NCBI GenBank assembly: GCA_963576725.1
Contig: OY755239.1
Coordinates: 58,745,453-58,809,452 of the forward strand
Origin: Azorinus chamasolen
Taxonomy: Eukaryota; Mollusca; Bivalvia; Cardiida; Solecurtidae
Direction: 5' to 3'
DNA length: 64,000 bases
The notes under the pieces were generated by a model. The model saw nothing but the letters and a program-made list of their open reading frames with translations. It was not told the DNA's origin and searched no databases. The position numbers and the translations under genes are program-made. Each line of letters begins with the position of its first letter. Positions within the stretch are counted from its first letter, which is position 1. Shown here piece by piece: positions 43,039 to 53,725 of the stretch.

Positions 43039-43682
43039 GGGCCTGTGGAACTAAATACAGCGTTTATGTAGGTTGTGAAGATGTCAGGTCGCATAATGTA
43101 ATACACTTGGTGACGGTACATTCGTGTAGACATTGACTGAGCTGCATACCTTTGACGCAATAGCTGGTGCTCCTTTGTACTGTTGGTAGAGTTCCGTAGT
43201 GTCCTCTTGTCATACCAGCCCGTTTAGTATGTAGATTGTCCACTTCCAGAGCGAGAGCCTGCTAGATCGATCCCCGTCTGAGTCATACTTAAGTATGAGG
43301 TGAGTGCCATGAAATATACATGTAACTGGCCAGCTCGATGTCTGCTTATAGTGTTGATGGGTGTGGTATCATGCCACTTTGGAGCGGGATGCCACTGGTT
43401 TGATCATCAGTCAGTCTGTTTAATTGTTCTAGCCACTCCTAACGACCAGTATTAGTATTGACTGGCCCGATTTCAGCATATCAGTGTTATACACAAAACA
43501 TGTTTAAGATTCTTTGAACATTACATCTGGGTGTTCGTTCACACCTGTGTGCAAAATACTAACGGAATTAAGTAACTGAAACTTAACGTTTAACAATTTC
43601 GCTGCCAATGTCGCAGCTGTGATTACCTATGTAATTCGGCGTCTAATCAGGATCAAAACTGTTTGTTACTGTAACTATTTTT

Positions 43683-43994
43683 TTAACCCATTCCCGCTTA
43701 TTGATGCCTTTTGACGCTTCTGTAAAACCACTTTGTGAAACCATTGTAATGAATAGAGCATTTGCTCCACAGGAGCAAATGCTCTATTTATCACAATGGC
43801 TTCAACACTACAAATGTACCAGAGACAAATGTACAGTCGGCTGAGCGGTCATTCGGACTGAAAGTAGACTATAACTAGTTACTTTACATTACTACAAAAT
43901 TCTAAAACTTTCCTTTTCTCTAGTTAATGCTCCTTTACGGTAGATTTATTCAAAGTGGTTGGATCTAAAAACAATCTATGAGGGAATGGGTTAA
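43683..43994 (+). mobile_element. MITE family A, nested in a family C element and carrying its own insert
   Basis: TTAACCCATTCCCGC to GGGAATGGGTTAA. The palindrome lies at about 43736-43804 with apex GCTCCACAGGAGC. An extra 78 bases at 43813-43890 are flanked by ACTACA direct repeats. The host is the family C element 43590-44062. Confidence 0.78.
43813..43890 (-). repeat. 78-bp insert in a family A MITE
   Basis: It is flanked by ACTACA direct repeats (43807-43812 and 43891-43896). About 50 bases match the reverse complement of 5085-5135 (GGCTGAGCGGTC, GGACTGAAAGTAGA). The ends AATGTA and TTACATT are partly inverted. Confidence 0.6.
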
Positions 43995-44227
43995 ACAAAA
44001 ATGAAGAAAAATACAATTTGAAAATTATTGCACATAACACAGTTTGGCAGCGAACGAGTTAATCCATTTATTCCCATATTTGTTACAGTAAACGCATCCT
44101 TAATGAAATTTAGAGCCAGAGCCAGTCCTTTGTCATGTTTCGTGTCACAAACAAACTTGTACGTACAAACCATGGACATCGATTGATTCAACAAAGGCTA
44201 CATGCCCTAATATTATGACTCATTCAG

Positions 44228-44290
44228 GAATTAGTCTACACTGTTTGCCTGTGTCCTATTTATAGGAGGGTGGAAAAATATGGGTCAACT
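44228..44290 (+). mobile_element. MITE family F, end fragment
   Basis: TTAGTCTACACTGTTTGCC, GTGTCCTATTTATAGGAGG and TATGGGTCAA. This is one hairpin arm plus the right end. Confidence 0.45.
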
Positions 44291-44819
44291 GAATGAATCA
44301 TAATACGGGTCATACATAAAGAGTACACTATTATCACGCTTAATCATTTGAAGGCGGAAAACCAGATAGCTGTCATTTGCAAACAGTGTGGACCAAGACC
44401 AGAGTCCTCGGTTCTGGACCTGTACTTTTTGTCTTTCAAAATCCCCTCTCAGATTATAGCGTTTCATACTGAATTTATTGTATCGTTAAACAATATTGAC
44501 TACTGTACCATTCAGTTTTCGCCACTTGGTTGAAATAAAATTGAACCTCGTAGAATTGGAATCATTTATGTATATAGATGTGACATTTTTCATTGATTTC
44601 TACCAAAATGTTTGATTGAAATAATATAACACTAAGCTTGCCAAGTGTCATATTTAATTTAATAAACTAGTTTGGTAAAACTCAATAGTTACCGAATGTT
44701 CATGTCATATTCTTTTTAGCACATGGCACAAAAACAAGAAATAACACGCGCCTTTTCATAGTATTCATATTTTGACATGTTTTCGTCATAAACACATGTG
44801 CGGTATAAACACACTTGTT

Positions 44820-45013
44820 ATATTGACTCATATCCTCCCAGTGACGCATTGGGTGCCGCTGTGAAAAGACATCTTCTGAAACCATTGTGATAAATAGAGC
44901 TCTATTTATCACAATGGTTTAAAAACTACACAATTCTAAAAGATTCATTTTCTCTAGTAAATGCTCTTTTTCGGTTGAGTTTTTTTTCAAAGAGGTTGAA
45001 TTGGATGAGTTAG
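44820..45013 (+). mobile_element. MITE family A with shortened hairpin
   Basis: The palindrome is only about 43 bp (44878-44920). GAAACCATTGTGATAAATAG is followed by GCTCTATTTATCACAATGG, so the apex found in other copies has been removed symmetrically. The right side has CTCTTTTTCGGTTGAG and AGAGGTTGAATTGG. Confidence 0.66.
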
Positions 45014-45678
45014 CTTGAATTATATATATATATTTTTTATACAAGTTGTTTGCAAGTGCGCTTAGCATGATAACGGTTTTTATTTAATGTGATTTGTCAT
45101 AGGACTTGTTGTACCATGTCAATGTTCTACATTTTAGATAATGCAAGATGGTATCTAGAACAATGACGCCATTGCCAGGACGATATTGGTCAGATAAATA
45201 GCTTTTTCACTATTGTCTACGTCATAGATAAGACTGATAAATCAGCGCATATGTATAAACCCGTACTGGCTGCAGTTTTAAACCCATCTATATTGCATGT
45301 CGAGGGAGCACCGCAGACACGGTATATACTGGTATAAACGGTTGACATTATTTCTTGCAGGGAACAGTGCAGATTCTGACTAGAGGACAACATCGGGGAC
45401 CGTCATATATCGGTCTACACTGTTGTTTATGCCATATTTGTGGGAGTACGTCAGGTTCTATACTATTTAGTATTTACTAAGGCTAAGTCGTCGAACAGCG
45501 GGCTTAAACCATGTTACCCATGTTATTCCATTTATTATGAGTAATCTTGATTTTCCGTAGCTGATAGTAATAACTCGGTTTAGACGTCAATGGCACATAA
45601 ACTGAATTCTAAACAAATTTATAATGGATCATATCATATTCATCTCTTCCTGCAGCTTTGAAGTACAGCAATGAAATA

Positions 45679-45840
45679 TTAACCCTTACCCTACTGTAGT
45701 TAAATGAAGTCTGCCCAACTTTGGACCTATTACAATAATGGCTACTTCCTATTCGATCATGTTATTTGAAAAAATGTTGACCGAGTGTCAAGACTCATCT
45801 AGATCCAATCTATTTTAATTGCGGGTCAGGTCACGGATTG
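45679..45840 (+). mobile_element. MITE family C-like, decayed
   Basis: It begins TTAACCCTTACCCTACTG. It contains GACCGAGTGTCAAGACTC, ATCTAGATCCAATCTATTTT and GGGTCAGGTCACGG. The right terminus is not found. Confidence 0.42.
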
Positions 45841-46220
45841 ATCGAGAAGTGTCAAAACCATAAAACCCATTGCCAAACCTGAACAGAGCCCGATTTTAGA
45901 CAGCAGCTATCAGAGAAAGGAAACACCAATTTCTCACTGAAAATATGTGTCTCGACAAGCCAACAAATCAAATACAAAACATTGGATTTCCAGTCATTTA
46001 TCAATTACAGAAATATGACAAAACGTCTGCTTCAAAACCGGCCTTATTCCAGCGAAAAAGTACCAAATAGATTTTGATTCCTTGTCTTGTCTCATTACGA
46101 TGACAATACAGCAATAGAGCACGTGATCATTACGTTGAACAGTAGCGGAGTCATGGCAAAAGAATATGTGTTTGTATAAATGCTGTTGACTGTTATCATT
46201 GATTTACAGAAGTACCTGTC

Positions 46221-46444
46221 TTAACCCATTCCCTGATATTGACGACTTTTGACGACTCTGTAAAAGTCACTTTGTGAAACCATTGTGATAAATAGAGCAT
46301 TTGCTCCTATAGGAGCAAATGCTCTATTTATCACAATGGTTTCAAACTACACAAATCTAAAATATTCCTTTTCACTAGTTAATGCTCCTTTTTTGGTAGA
46401 TTCAGAGGTTGCATCTAAAAATGGCCTATGAGGTAATGGGTTAA
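46221..46444 (+). mobile_element. MITE family A, full length with perfect palindrome
   Basis: TTAACCCATTCCC to GAGGTAATGGGTTAA. The palindrome 46276-46343 is 68 bp, perfect, with apex GCTCCTATAGGAGC. It is the best reference copy together with 234-462. Confidence 0.82.
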
Positions 46445-46474
46445 GCGCTCATTCATTTATTAAACATATTATTG

Positions 46475-46635
46475 TTAAAAAATCTGGTGGTTGCTTAATA
46501 TAGGCCAAAAGTAATGCATAACGATCCTATAGGACCGTTATGCATTACTTTTGACCTGTATTAAGCTACATGTACCACCTGCCTTACGTACACATAATAA
46601 GACCTTTTTATGGCCGCTTAAGACCGATTCTACTG
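46475..46635 (+). mobile_element. MITE family P, left end lost
   Basis: The palindrome 46492-46566 (TTAATATAGGCCAAAAG ... CTTTTGACCTGTATTAA) has apex GATCCTATAGGACC. The right end is TTAAGACCGATTCTACTG then TA. The left end is missing next to family A element 46221-46444. Confidence 0.66.
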
Positions 46636-46696
46636 TATTACCATTATACATGTTGTTTAGTCTATGTCCTGCCCAAATATGGTGAGTTGCTGCAAG

Positions 46697-46849
46697 TATT
46701 GCTTCCGGTTTTTTCAAACATTTGAGAAACTATTGTTCTTGTTTCATACAGCTTAGGCCCGTTAGAGACGACGAGTACATCAGCGTCTCATTTTGATCTA
46801 AGCTGTTAGTAAACTGAATACAGGTCGCGACCAGCAGGATAGAGATTAA
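46697..46849 (-). mobile_element. MITE family C, decayed
   Basis: CATTTGAGAAACTATTG, AGCTTAGGCCCG, GACGAGTACATCAGCGTCTC, GATCTAAGCTGTTAG, then GGTCGCGACCAGCAGG and TTAA at 46846-46849. Confidence 0.5.
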
Positions 46850-46852
46850 ATA

Positions 46853-47030
46853 TTGTTTTATCCTTTACTCCATAAATATTTAATGTAATAAATAATGGCA
46901 TCGTATATATTAATTAAACTATTTTTATGATAGGACAAGGACATAGAAATGTTTAACCACAGCGAAACCTGTAGAATCATATTTGTATTATATCATAAGC
47001 AAGCAGAGCAGACCCTGATTGCTCAGAATC
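46853..47030 (-). mobile_element. MITE family D, right end lost
   Basis: TTTATCCTTTACTCC, CTGTAGAATCATATTTG, AAGCAAGCAGAGCAGACCC. After CCCTGATTG the hairpin stops and unrelated sequence begins. Confidence 0.6.
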
Positions 47031-48111
47031 TGACCAATCAGATACTTGAGAATGATCTCAAACTCAGACCTTTGAGCCTGGTATGTCGGGCTGCAATTTA
47101 ACGTAGCAACTAATATGTACCCGCTATGAGGTAACACAAACATTGTGTTTACATATACCTACAGATGGTCTCCAAAACCTAATAGTCGGTTTGGCAGATA
47201 CAGATACTCTGCGTCGTCTCTCAAACTGTTTCCAGAGCTGAGACCGATTGCAGAATAAAGGTCTTACAGGTATCTTCTTTTGGAACATTCTGTGTGAATG
47301 GCAGCCTGTATTACGCATCCATCTGCCTAAAAATTCAAATTCTTCTTTACCAGAGCTACAGATAAAATCGTCATATCTCCACCAAACCCTATACTGTGTT
47401 CATTCTTTAGTGTATTCGCCGTACATTCCATCGTATGTTTGATGAATGAACGAGTCGTGTAACTGGTTTGGTAGCGAGTGATCACTTTGCACAGGCACCT
47501 AATTATAGGACCTTCCCGTCTACCCTTCTTCCCGCTTACCGCGTAAAAAGCCATCGTCACCAAATAACCTTACTAACCCGGCACTCTTCGTCTTCTTGTC
47601 AATGTGTAAGCACCATCAGTAGAGATATAACTTCGAATTGCTGCACACAGCTACTATTTATTATTATGAGTTCATTTAGCGTGCCATATTCGGGTAAGTT
47701 ACTTGTATTCATCTAGAAAACTATTTAATTCCATTGTTAATTATTCGACATATTCAGACCGCGAATAACTGAAATATTGAAACACCGAACTGTCGAAACA
47801 TTTAATCTGTTACCTTCAGTCTGTGATATTTATATTGTATGTTTTTGTATTTTGTATGTAAGCTGTTTGTTCTGGATAGTTTATAAATATATTGGAACCG
47901 GCAAACCTCCGTTGTGTTCGTTAAACCCCTAGTTACAGAGAAATAAAGGAGCTATTCTTGAAAATGCTACGCATCTTATATAGACCTCTGTTTACCATAT
48001 GTCAGTTTGCAATTATGCCCCACTTTTCAGAAATGACTGACTTTACAATGGGCGTTATACGAGTAGTATATATAAAGTGCCTTGATTTAATTAGAAAACG
48101 ACTAATGTGCA

Positions 48112-48300
48112 GAGGTCCAGATAGGATGCAAAAATCAAAACATTTTCAAGAATAGCTCCTTTAATTCTCCGACAAACCCTATGTTGTGACCTGTCTTTAG
48201 AATCGTCTCGAAGAGACCATTCTAAAGAGTGGTCACAACATAGGGTTTGGTGGAGAAATGACGATTTTAGTATTTGAGTACGCAAATGTGTATGCTCTGA
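48112..48300. repeat. Palindromic repeat family I, best copy
   Basis: The palindrome 48173-48252 is CAAACCCTATGTTGTGACC ... GGTCACAACATAGGGTTTG, with TCTCGAAGAGA at the centre. AAAACATTTTCAAGAATAGC is on the left, ACGATTTTAGTATTTG on the right. Confidence 0.66.
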
Positions 48301-48489
48301 ATGTGTACTGGAACAAAATAATGGCATTATTCTTCTATCACACTTTATTTGACGTCACTTTTTGTAAAGCCTTTACAGCAAACTTTCATTATTTTGATAT
48401 GGGGCTTGCTTTTTATTATCATTACAGACGGGTAAGACTAGCCTATGGTCTTTTCAAACAACTTCAATCTTTAATTTCAAAAGGAAAAA

Positions 48490-48545
48490 TGATTGACAGA
48501 CAGACAGATGGACAAACGGGCGGACATAGAGTGACTCTACCGCCT
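48490..48545 (+). repeat. GACAGACAGATGGACAAACGG-type motif
   Basis: A short run of GACA/GGAC units near the end of a 106-codon chance frame. Such runs often mark the ends of bivalve repeats. A comparable stretch is inside the Harbinger insertion (34580). Confidence 0.4.
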
Positions 48546-48908
48546 TCCTCTGGTGTCTGGTCGGAGACCAATGAATAGGACCGTAGTAGATTGTCTGACA
48601 CATGACTATCCACTCCGATTCACGAATCAGGATATGATAATCATGATCCTATTCCACGAACCATCTGAGTATATTGTGAAAGTAGCGTGTTTCATCTGTC
48701 TGCATTTAAACTGTCCTTAATTTAATTCCAATGGTTTTAAATGATTGAATCAATAAAGACTCTTATCTTCTTGCCATCTATAACAAGCACCATGTGTGTT
48801 GTCTATTGATTTATGCGTATTTCTTTGAAAATTCAAAGTCAATCATTTCGAGAGTTTTAGGGAGATACTGATTGGGGTACGATCTTGCTAGGCATCTCTT
48901 GGTTACGG

Positions 48909-49127
48909 TACTCCATTACCTCATAGGCTATTTTTAGATCCAACATCTTTGAATAAACCTACCGAAAAGGAGCTTTAACTAGAGAAAAGGAAAATTTTAG
49001 AAGTGTATAATATTAAAATCATTGAAATATTGCTCCATAGGAGCAAATGCTCTATTTATCACAATGAATTCACAAAGTGACTTTTTACAGAGTCGTCAAA
49101 AGTCGTCAATATGAAAGAATGGGGTAT
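48909..49127 (-). mobile_element. MITE family A, degenerate ends
   Basis: ACCTCATAGGCTATTTTTAG and CCTACCGAAAAGGAGC on the left, GTCGTCAAAAGTCGTC on the right. The left hairpin arm is damaged and the right arm is readable. TTAA is not clear at either end. Confidence 0.62.
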
Positions 49128-49215
49128 GTGATACGCGAGTACGTGAGTACCCGGATACTCTTAACACCCCTACAGAAATGAAAACAGTGAAATAGATCTA
49201 GCAAAACATATACAT

Positions 49216-49272
49216 AACACCCTTTCCTTCATATAAACGTGTTTTCACGCATTTACAAACAGAGAAGACCGC
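49216..49272 (+). mobile_element. MITE family B, end fragment
   Basis: CACCCTTTCCTTCATATAAA, CGTGTTTTCACGCATTT and CAAACAGAGAAGACC match the first 55 bases of 53726-53975. The remainder is missing. Confidence 0.5.
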
Positions 49273-49422
49273 TTGACATGTGTCTGTACAATTTCGAAAT
49301 TAGCCAACTTCCCATTTCACATGACTCCAGTTAACGTGTTTTCAAAGTTGTCGTCTTTAAGCCTTTCTTTGATGAATATTAATGAAAGAAATAATGAATG
49401 TATGCCTATTAATTGTTCCGAT

Positions 49423-49621
49423 TTAACCTTTAGTCTGCTAAAGTAACCTATACAAACAGTTTGGATCCAGATGAGACGCCGAGTAACTCGACGTCTCAAC
49501 AGGATCCAAATTGTTTGACACCCTGATTGCATTTTGGTAGACAAATTGATTACAGCTTGCATTTTGAAAATGCAGGTGAAACATTCTGTAAAAATAATTT
49601 GCTCAGAAGGCTAAAGGTTAA
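49423..49621 (+). mobile_element. MITE family C (subtype with GGTAGACAAATTGAT)
   Basis: TTAACCTTTAGTCTGC to GAAGGCTAAAGGTTAA. The palindrome 49454-49518 pairs CAAACAGTTTGGATCC with GGATCCAAATTGTTTG around GACGCCGAGTAACTCGACGTC. Its last TTAA is the start of a family D remnant. Confidence 0.75.
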
Positions 49622-49788
49622 TAATGGCATCATGAACAAGAGAGGTTTCGGCCATGGCAAAAACAAGAATCAGATATGTATCATTTCATAAACAAACAGA
49701 GTAGACCTTGATCAGACGGCTCTCATTGGGGCCGTCTGATCCAGATTTACTCAGTTTGCAAAGGGATCAACATGCGTAATGGGTAAAA
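49618..49788 (-). mobile_element. MITE family D, left part deleted
   Basis: It begins TTAATAATGGCATCATG at the TTAA shared with a family C element. The hairpin AAACAAACAGAGTAGACC ... GATTTACTCAGTTTGC has apex CTCTCATTGGGGCC. The right end is poorly kept. Confidence 0.6.
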
Positions 49789-49924
49789 AGGGTCCCTAGC
49801 CAAAAGGTGTAGACCCAAACCCTCTGGTCATAGTCGGCTTTGTTTGTCTAACCAACTTTATCGCAAAAATGATTATTGCAGAAACACCTCTTCAAATGAA
49901 ACTTGTATTAGTTCATAAAGAGAC

Positions 49925-50255
49925 TTAGCATGGTGCAGCTTAGATTAGATCGTGATGAAAACTGACATAATGAAACTTAATGAAGATTGGTTCATAATGA
50001 AACATAGTATAATAAAACCTACACTGGATCATTATGAAACTTAGCATACTGAAAATTTATATTGGATCATAATGAAACTTAGCATTATGAAACTTAGATA
50101 TGTTGATGATGAAAATCTTAGATTGGTTCATAATGAAACTTGGCATAATGAAACTAAGTTTGGTCCATGATGAAACTTGGCATACTTATATTTGATCGGC
50201 TCTTGATGAAACTTGGCATACTGAACCTTATGACATTTGGTATAATGAACCTTAG
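49925..50255 (+). repeat. Degenerate tandem repeat of an ATAATGAAACTTAG motif
   Basis: The motif CATAATGAAACTTAG and variants (GATGAAACTTGGCATA, CATTATGAAACTTAGC) recurs about every 15-40 bases, often after GGTTC or GGATC. Units are irregular. Confidence 0.65.
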
Positions 50256-50377
50256 ATTCACCAGGGAAAGGCTGAAAAAACATGTAAGTGCAGAACATTT
50301 ATGTTCTGTTATCACATCGAAATCTACAATAAAACCTCGCTCAACCGAAATCTAAGATAAGTAGTTATTACCTATAT

Positions 50378-50634
50378 TTAACCCTTTACTCCATAAATAC
50401 GTCTGTCTACGCCTTTGCAAACATAGTAGACCCAGATCAGACGGTTCCTATAAGAACCGTCTGGTCAAAGTCTGTTATGTTTGCTTATGATACAAAACAT
50501 ATAATATATATGATTCTGCAGTTTCAACCATTGCCAAAACCTCCTATTTTTTATTTGCTATTATAACAATTAGTCTAATAAACATTCATGAGGTCATTAT
50601 TTCTTGCATGGATATTTATGGCGTAAAGAGTTAA
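50378..50634 (+). mobile_element. MITE family D, reference copy
   Basis: TTAACCCTTTACTCC to GGCGTAAAGAGTTAA. The palindrome 50418-50484 is GCAAACATAGTAGACCC ... GTCTGTTATGTTTGC, apex GGTTCCTATAAGAACC. TTAA 50631-50634 is shared with the next element (family E). Confidence 0.8.
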
Positions 50635-50879
50635 CCCTTCGCTTGCTTAATTTTAAAACACATTTCTCCTTTTTACCCATGCCTTGTTGTATAATTACAT
50701 ATATCTCCACTGTGTACACGTATTTCGCTGTGCAATTACTGCTATGGAGTTCATTGGTTGCACAATCAACTTGTACATGGTGAAGACCCTGATGAGACAG
50801 CTCCTGCAGGAGCTGTCAAATCTGGGTCTTCACTATTTACAGGTAGGTATAGTGACGTGAACAGCAAGCGAAGTGTTAA
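50631..50879 (-). mobile_element. MITE family E, joined to a family D MITE
   Basis: TTAACCCTTCGCTTGC to GCAAGCGAAGTGTTAA, 249 bp. The palindrome at about 50770-50841 (TGTACATGGTGAAGACCC ... GGGTCTTCACTATTTAC) has apex GCTCCTGCAGGAGC. Its first TTAA is the last TTAA of the family D element. Confidence 0.8.
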
Positions 50880-50946
50880 GACAGGCGACAGCCTATTGTA
50901 GGCTAAAAAGCAGCCACTTTCCTAAAACGTTCTCAATTCGTCTTTA

Positions 50947-51195
50947 TTAACCCTTTCATCCATGAAAATTCATGTAAGGAATAATGATGTCATGGATATT
51001 AATTAAATTAAATTTTGAACTGGCATATTCACACATGATTTATTTGCCAAAGCAGAAACTGTAGAATCAGATCTATATAATTCCAGAAGCAAACAGAGCA
51101 GACCCTGGTCAGACGGCTCCTATACCAGCCGTCTGATCTGGGTCTACTCTGTTTGCAAAGGTGTAGAAAGGCGTATTTATGGAGTTAAGGGTTAA
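50947..51195 (-). mobile_element. MITE family D
   Basis: TTAACCCTTTCATCC to GGAGTTAAGGGTTAA, 249 bp. The hairpin AGCAAACAGAGCAGACCC ... GGGTCTACTCTGTTTGC spans 51088-51159. The apex has changed to GGCTCCTATACCAGCC, one arm mutated. Confidence 0.78.
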
Positions 51196-51655
51196 AATTT
51201 TGGATTAGCGAACTTTCACTGTACGTATCTTTAACAACAGGATTCAAGGACTTCCTAGTTTGTATCTTTCGATTGAAGAGCCTGTCCACAAAACTGATTA
51301 ACTATTAATGTTAGAACTTCTGTAAGTCTGTGCTATTTTAATTGTAGCTTAAGGCAAAACCTCTCTTTTATACAATTACGTTGAAGTAGTTACGGCATCG
51401 CGTGATTACATAGTGTTGATAATCAAATGAAAAGAAATCGATAGTATTTTAAGCAATGTTACTCTTAGTCTGCTACAAAACAATGAAGTCTGTTTAACCA
51501 ATGAAATACTGGAATTGAGTCACTAATGTCCTTTGCAAACAGTAAATACCCAGATGAGAGGGTTCCTACAGGATCAAGTTATGTACTGTTTTGTCATATA
51601 ACACTTTTCTTTAAAATAAATGCACGTAAGCTTGACTTTTCCAAATTTTGGAATA

Positions 51656-51849
51656 CAGTAAAGCGACCACCTTAAAGAGGTATAATTCTGGGTGGTAGAG
51701 GCAGGTGATAGCTTAATGCAGGACAAAAGTAATGCAGAAAGCTCCCAGAGGAGCTTTCTGCATTACTTTCATCCTGCATTAAGCAACCACCTGCTTATAA
51801 AGACACATATGTTTATTCATTATGTGATTGCATTAGAGGGTTTTTACTG
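51656..51849 (+). mobile_element. MITE family P, second hairpin type
   Basis: CAGTAAAGCGACCACC to GAGGGTTTTTACTG with TA at both ends. The palindrome at 51713-51786 is AGCTTAATGCAGGAC ... ATCCTGCATTAAGC with apex GCTCCCAGAGGAGC. Confidence 0.76.
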
Positions 51850-51880
51850 TAGTTCATTTGACAAGTCAACGTCGAAAGGG

Positions 51881-52034
51881 TTAAACTCGGAGCTGTTGCA
51901 ATCACCACTCACTTCCGATTCGTTCAAGCTTTTGAGACAATATTGACCGAGTGTCAAGCAGCTTGTGAACCCTGGTAAGATGTCAAGCTGTTTGCATATA
52001 CCAGTCAGGTTCCAGTCAGCAGGCAAAGGGTTAC
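51881..52034 (-). mobile_element. MITE family C, short copy with decayed hairpin
   Basis: TTAAACTCGGAGC at the left, GATTCGTTCAAGCTTTTGAG, GACCGAGTGTCAAGCAGCTT, then CAGCAGGCAAAGGGTTA. The centre of the hairpin is missing. Confidence 0.58.
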
Positions 52035-52157
52035 GTAATTTAACAAGAAATATGTGCCTGTAGGAATATTTTGATATAAAACATCTTATACACACTCCAA
52101 ATAGCACATCTTATAGTTGGTCTTGAAATAGACATTATTTCAGTTCGATCATAATAA

Positions 52158-52400
52158 TTACTCCCTACAAACATCTTGTAACGCCTTCACAAACAGAATA
52201 GACGCAGACCACAATTTTCTTGATGAAGATGTCTGATTAGGGTCTGATGTAATTGCTTAGGAAGTAATAAAGATCTGGTTCTACAGCTTGGAAATTTTAC
52301 GAAAATGTCCTTGTGCATAATGAAATAGAAAGGTCAATTGAAATACACGTACGTACATTCATTATTTTACATGAAAACGCATGAGATAACTAGTTAATAG
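52158..52400 (+). mobile_element. MITE family D, strongly decayed
   Basis: ATTACTCCCTACAAAC, CGCCTTCACAAACAGAATAG, GGGTCTGATGTAATTGC, then GATCTGGTTCTACAGC and CATTCATTATTTTACATG at matching distances. No clean TTAA. Confidence 0.42.
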
Positions 52401-52435
52401 TTGAATTGGTATTCATTCGTTCTCCTTGCTGAATA

Positions 52436-52638
52436 CAGTAACATATGGATTCTACGAGCACTCAAATACGTATCAGTATCGATCTTTAAGATGGGTGCCA
52501 GCTTAATGCAGGGTGAAAGTTATGCAGAAAGCTCCTCTAGGAGCTTTCTGCATGACTTTCACCCTGCATTAAGCAGCTACATGGCTACAGAAACATAAAT
52601 TCCTCATTACTAAAATTTCGCAGTTTTGGTTTTTACTG
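52436..52638 (+). mobile_element. MITE family P, second hairpin type
   Basis: CAGTAACATATGG to GGTTTTTACTG with TA at both ends. The palindrome 52500-52575 (AGCTTAATGCAGGGTGAAAG ... CTTTCACCCTGCATTAAGC) has apex GCTCCTCTAGGAGC. The left inner end is diverged. Confidence 0.74.
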
Positions 52639-52844
52639 TACTTCTTACATTAGCATTCAAGTTCGAGGGGTACATGGGAAGTCAAATACCCTAATTACAA
52701 TAAGTGTTTGGACACCCAGTCCCCCTACCATCGCCATGGGTTTGTAAAGCTCAATGAGTCCAGTTTTCACTATTTTGAACATTTCAAATTAGACTGACAT
52801 AGTAGCAAATAGTGTAGACTCTGATCACCCTGTTTCTTCAGATG

Positions 52845-52972
52845 AAAGAACACGCATGCGCAATGCAGGAAACACCACATACAAAACACACAGCCGCCCG
52901 AACAGCACCGTGACAAAGAAAATACAGCAAATGTACATGTCTATCAAAACACAAAAAGTAGAGAATATTTTA
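52845..52972 (-). mobile_element. Fragment of PLE 3' tail, type 1, inside a MITE palindrome
   Basis: GCAGGAAACACCACATACA and CAGCAAATGTACATG with the intervening block match the end of the type 1 tails (9150-9215 region). The two sides are halves of a hairpin of the GCAAATAGTGTAGAC type (52803-52826 and 52979-53000). Confidence 0.5.
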
Positions 52973-53205
52973 TGTTTAATATGGGTCTGCACTATTTACA
53001 TAAATTTGGTTGTCAAATCGTTAGGAAAGTCATCGAATTATTTGATAACATATCCCCTCCTCAAACAATAAACTAAACTATAAAACTATATCTGCGGGTA
53101 AATACCAGGCTAAGTTTGTCACATGAGATCCGATAAAAACTTGTCTCACCAAATAATATGTCGTATAAAACATCGGACGCAAATCCAGTTAGGTTTAATA
53201 CATCA

Positions 53206-53404
53206 TTAACCTTAAGGTTGCTGTTGACGGATGAGTTATTACATATGCAAGCAGTTTGGATCCAGATGAGTAACTCGGCGTCCGTCTCATCAGGATCCAA
53301 ACTGTTTGACATCCTGATTGCATTCTGGTAGACAAATTGAATTAGACAGCTTGAAGTAGGTGAAAAAATCTATAAATATGATTTACTCAGCAGGCTTAAT
53401 GTTT
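53206..53404 (+). mobile_element. MITE family C with rearranged hairpin
   Basis: TTAACCTTAAGGTTGC start, then AGCAGTTTGGATCCAGATGA, a scrambled centre (GTAACTCGGCGTCCGTCTC) and GGATCCAAACTGTTTG. The right end GCAGGCTTAATG is decayed. Confidence 0.65.
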
Positions 53405-53725
53405 ATGTAAGATTTAATCACATGATACTGCTTCTATAAATAACGGATTCGCATTTGTTTTATACTGCACCTATGTCAAATAACTCGTAAATGCCGTAAG
53501 GAAGTCGAAATATAAATGGGAGAAAGCGCTCTTTTGTATTTTTTTCTTATTTTTGCGTCAAGTGATATTTTTTGAATATGACATTTGTAGTCATTTACTA
53601 CTGACTTTTATCAAACGCGTTGACTAAAAAAAATATAACATTTGGCAAGTCTCACAGCATTAGTCACTTTGTTTGGTCAAAATCAGTAGTACTAAGGAAG
53701 AGACCGGACTCCTTACGATACATAG

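Larger units (their letters stand above)
43590..44062 (+). mobile_element. MITE family C interrupted by a family A MITE
   Basis: TTAACAATTTCGCTGCC to GGCAGCGAACGAGTTAA with TTAA at both ends. The left hairpin arm is partly lost. Family A element 43683-43994 sits at an inner TTAA and splits it, so A moved after C. Confidence 0.72.

Noticed and set aside
48258..48578. Open frame of 106 codons
   Set aside because: It starts inside palindromic repeat I and ends in a GACAGACAG-type repeat; no domain is seen.
50378..51195. Repeated palindromes at near-regular distance, reminiscent of a CRISPR-like array
   Set aside because: The units are different MITE families with TTAA ends, the spacing is not constant, and the genome is eukaryotic.
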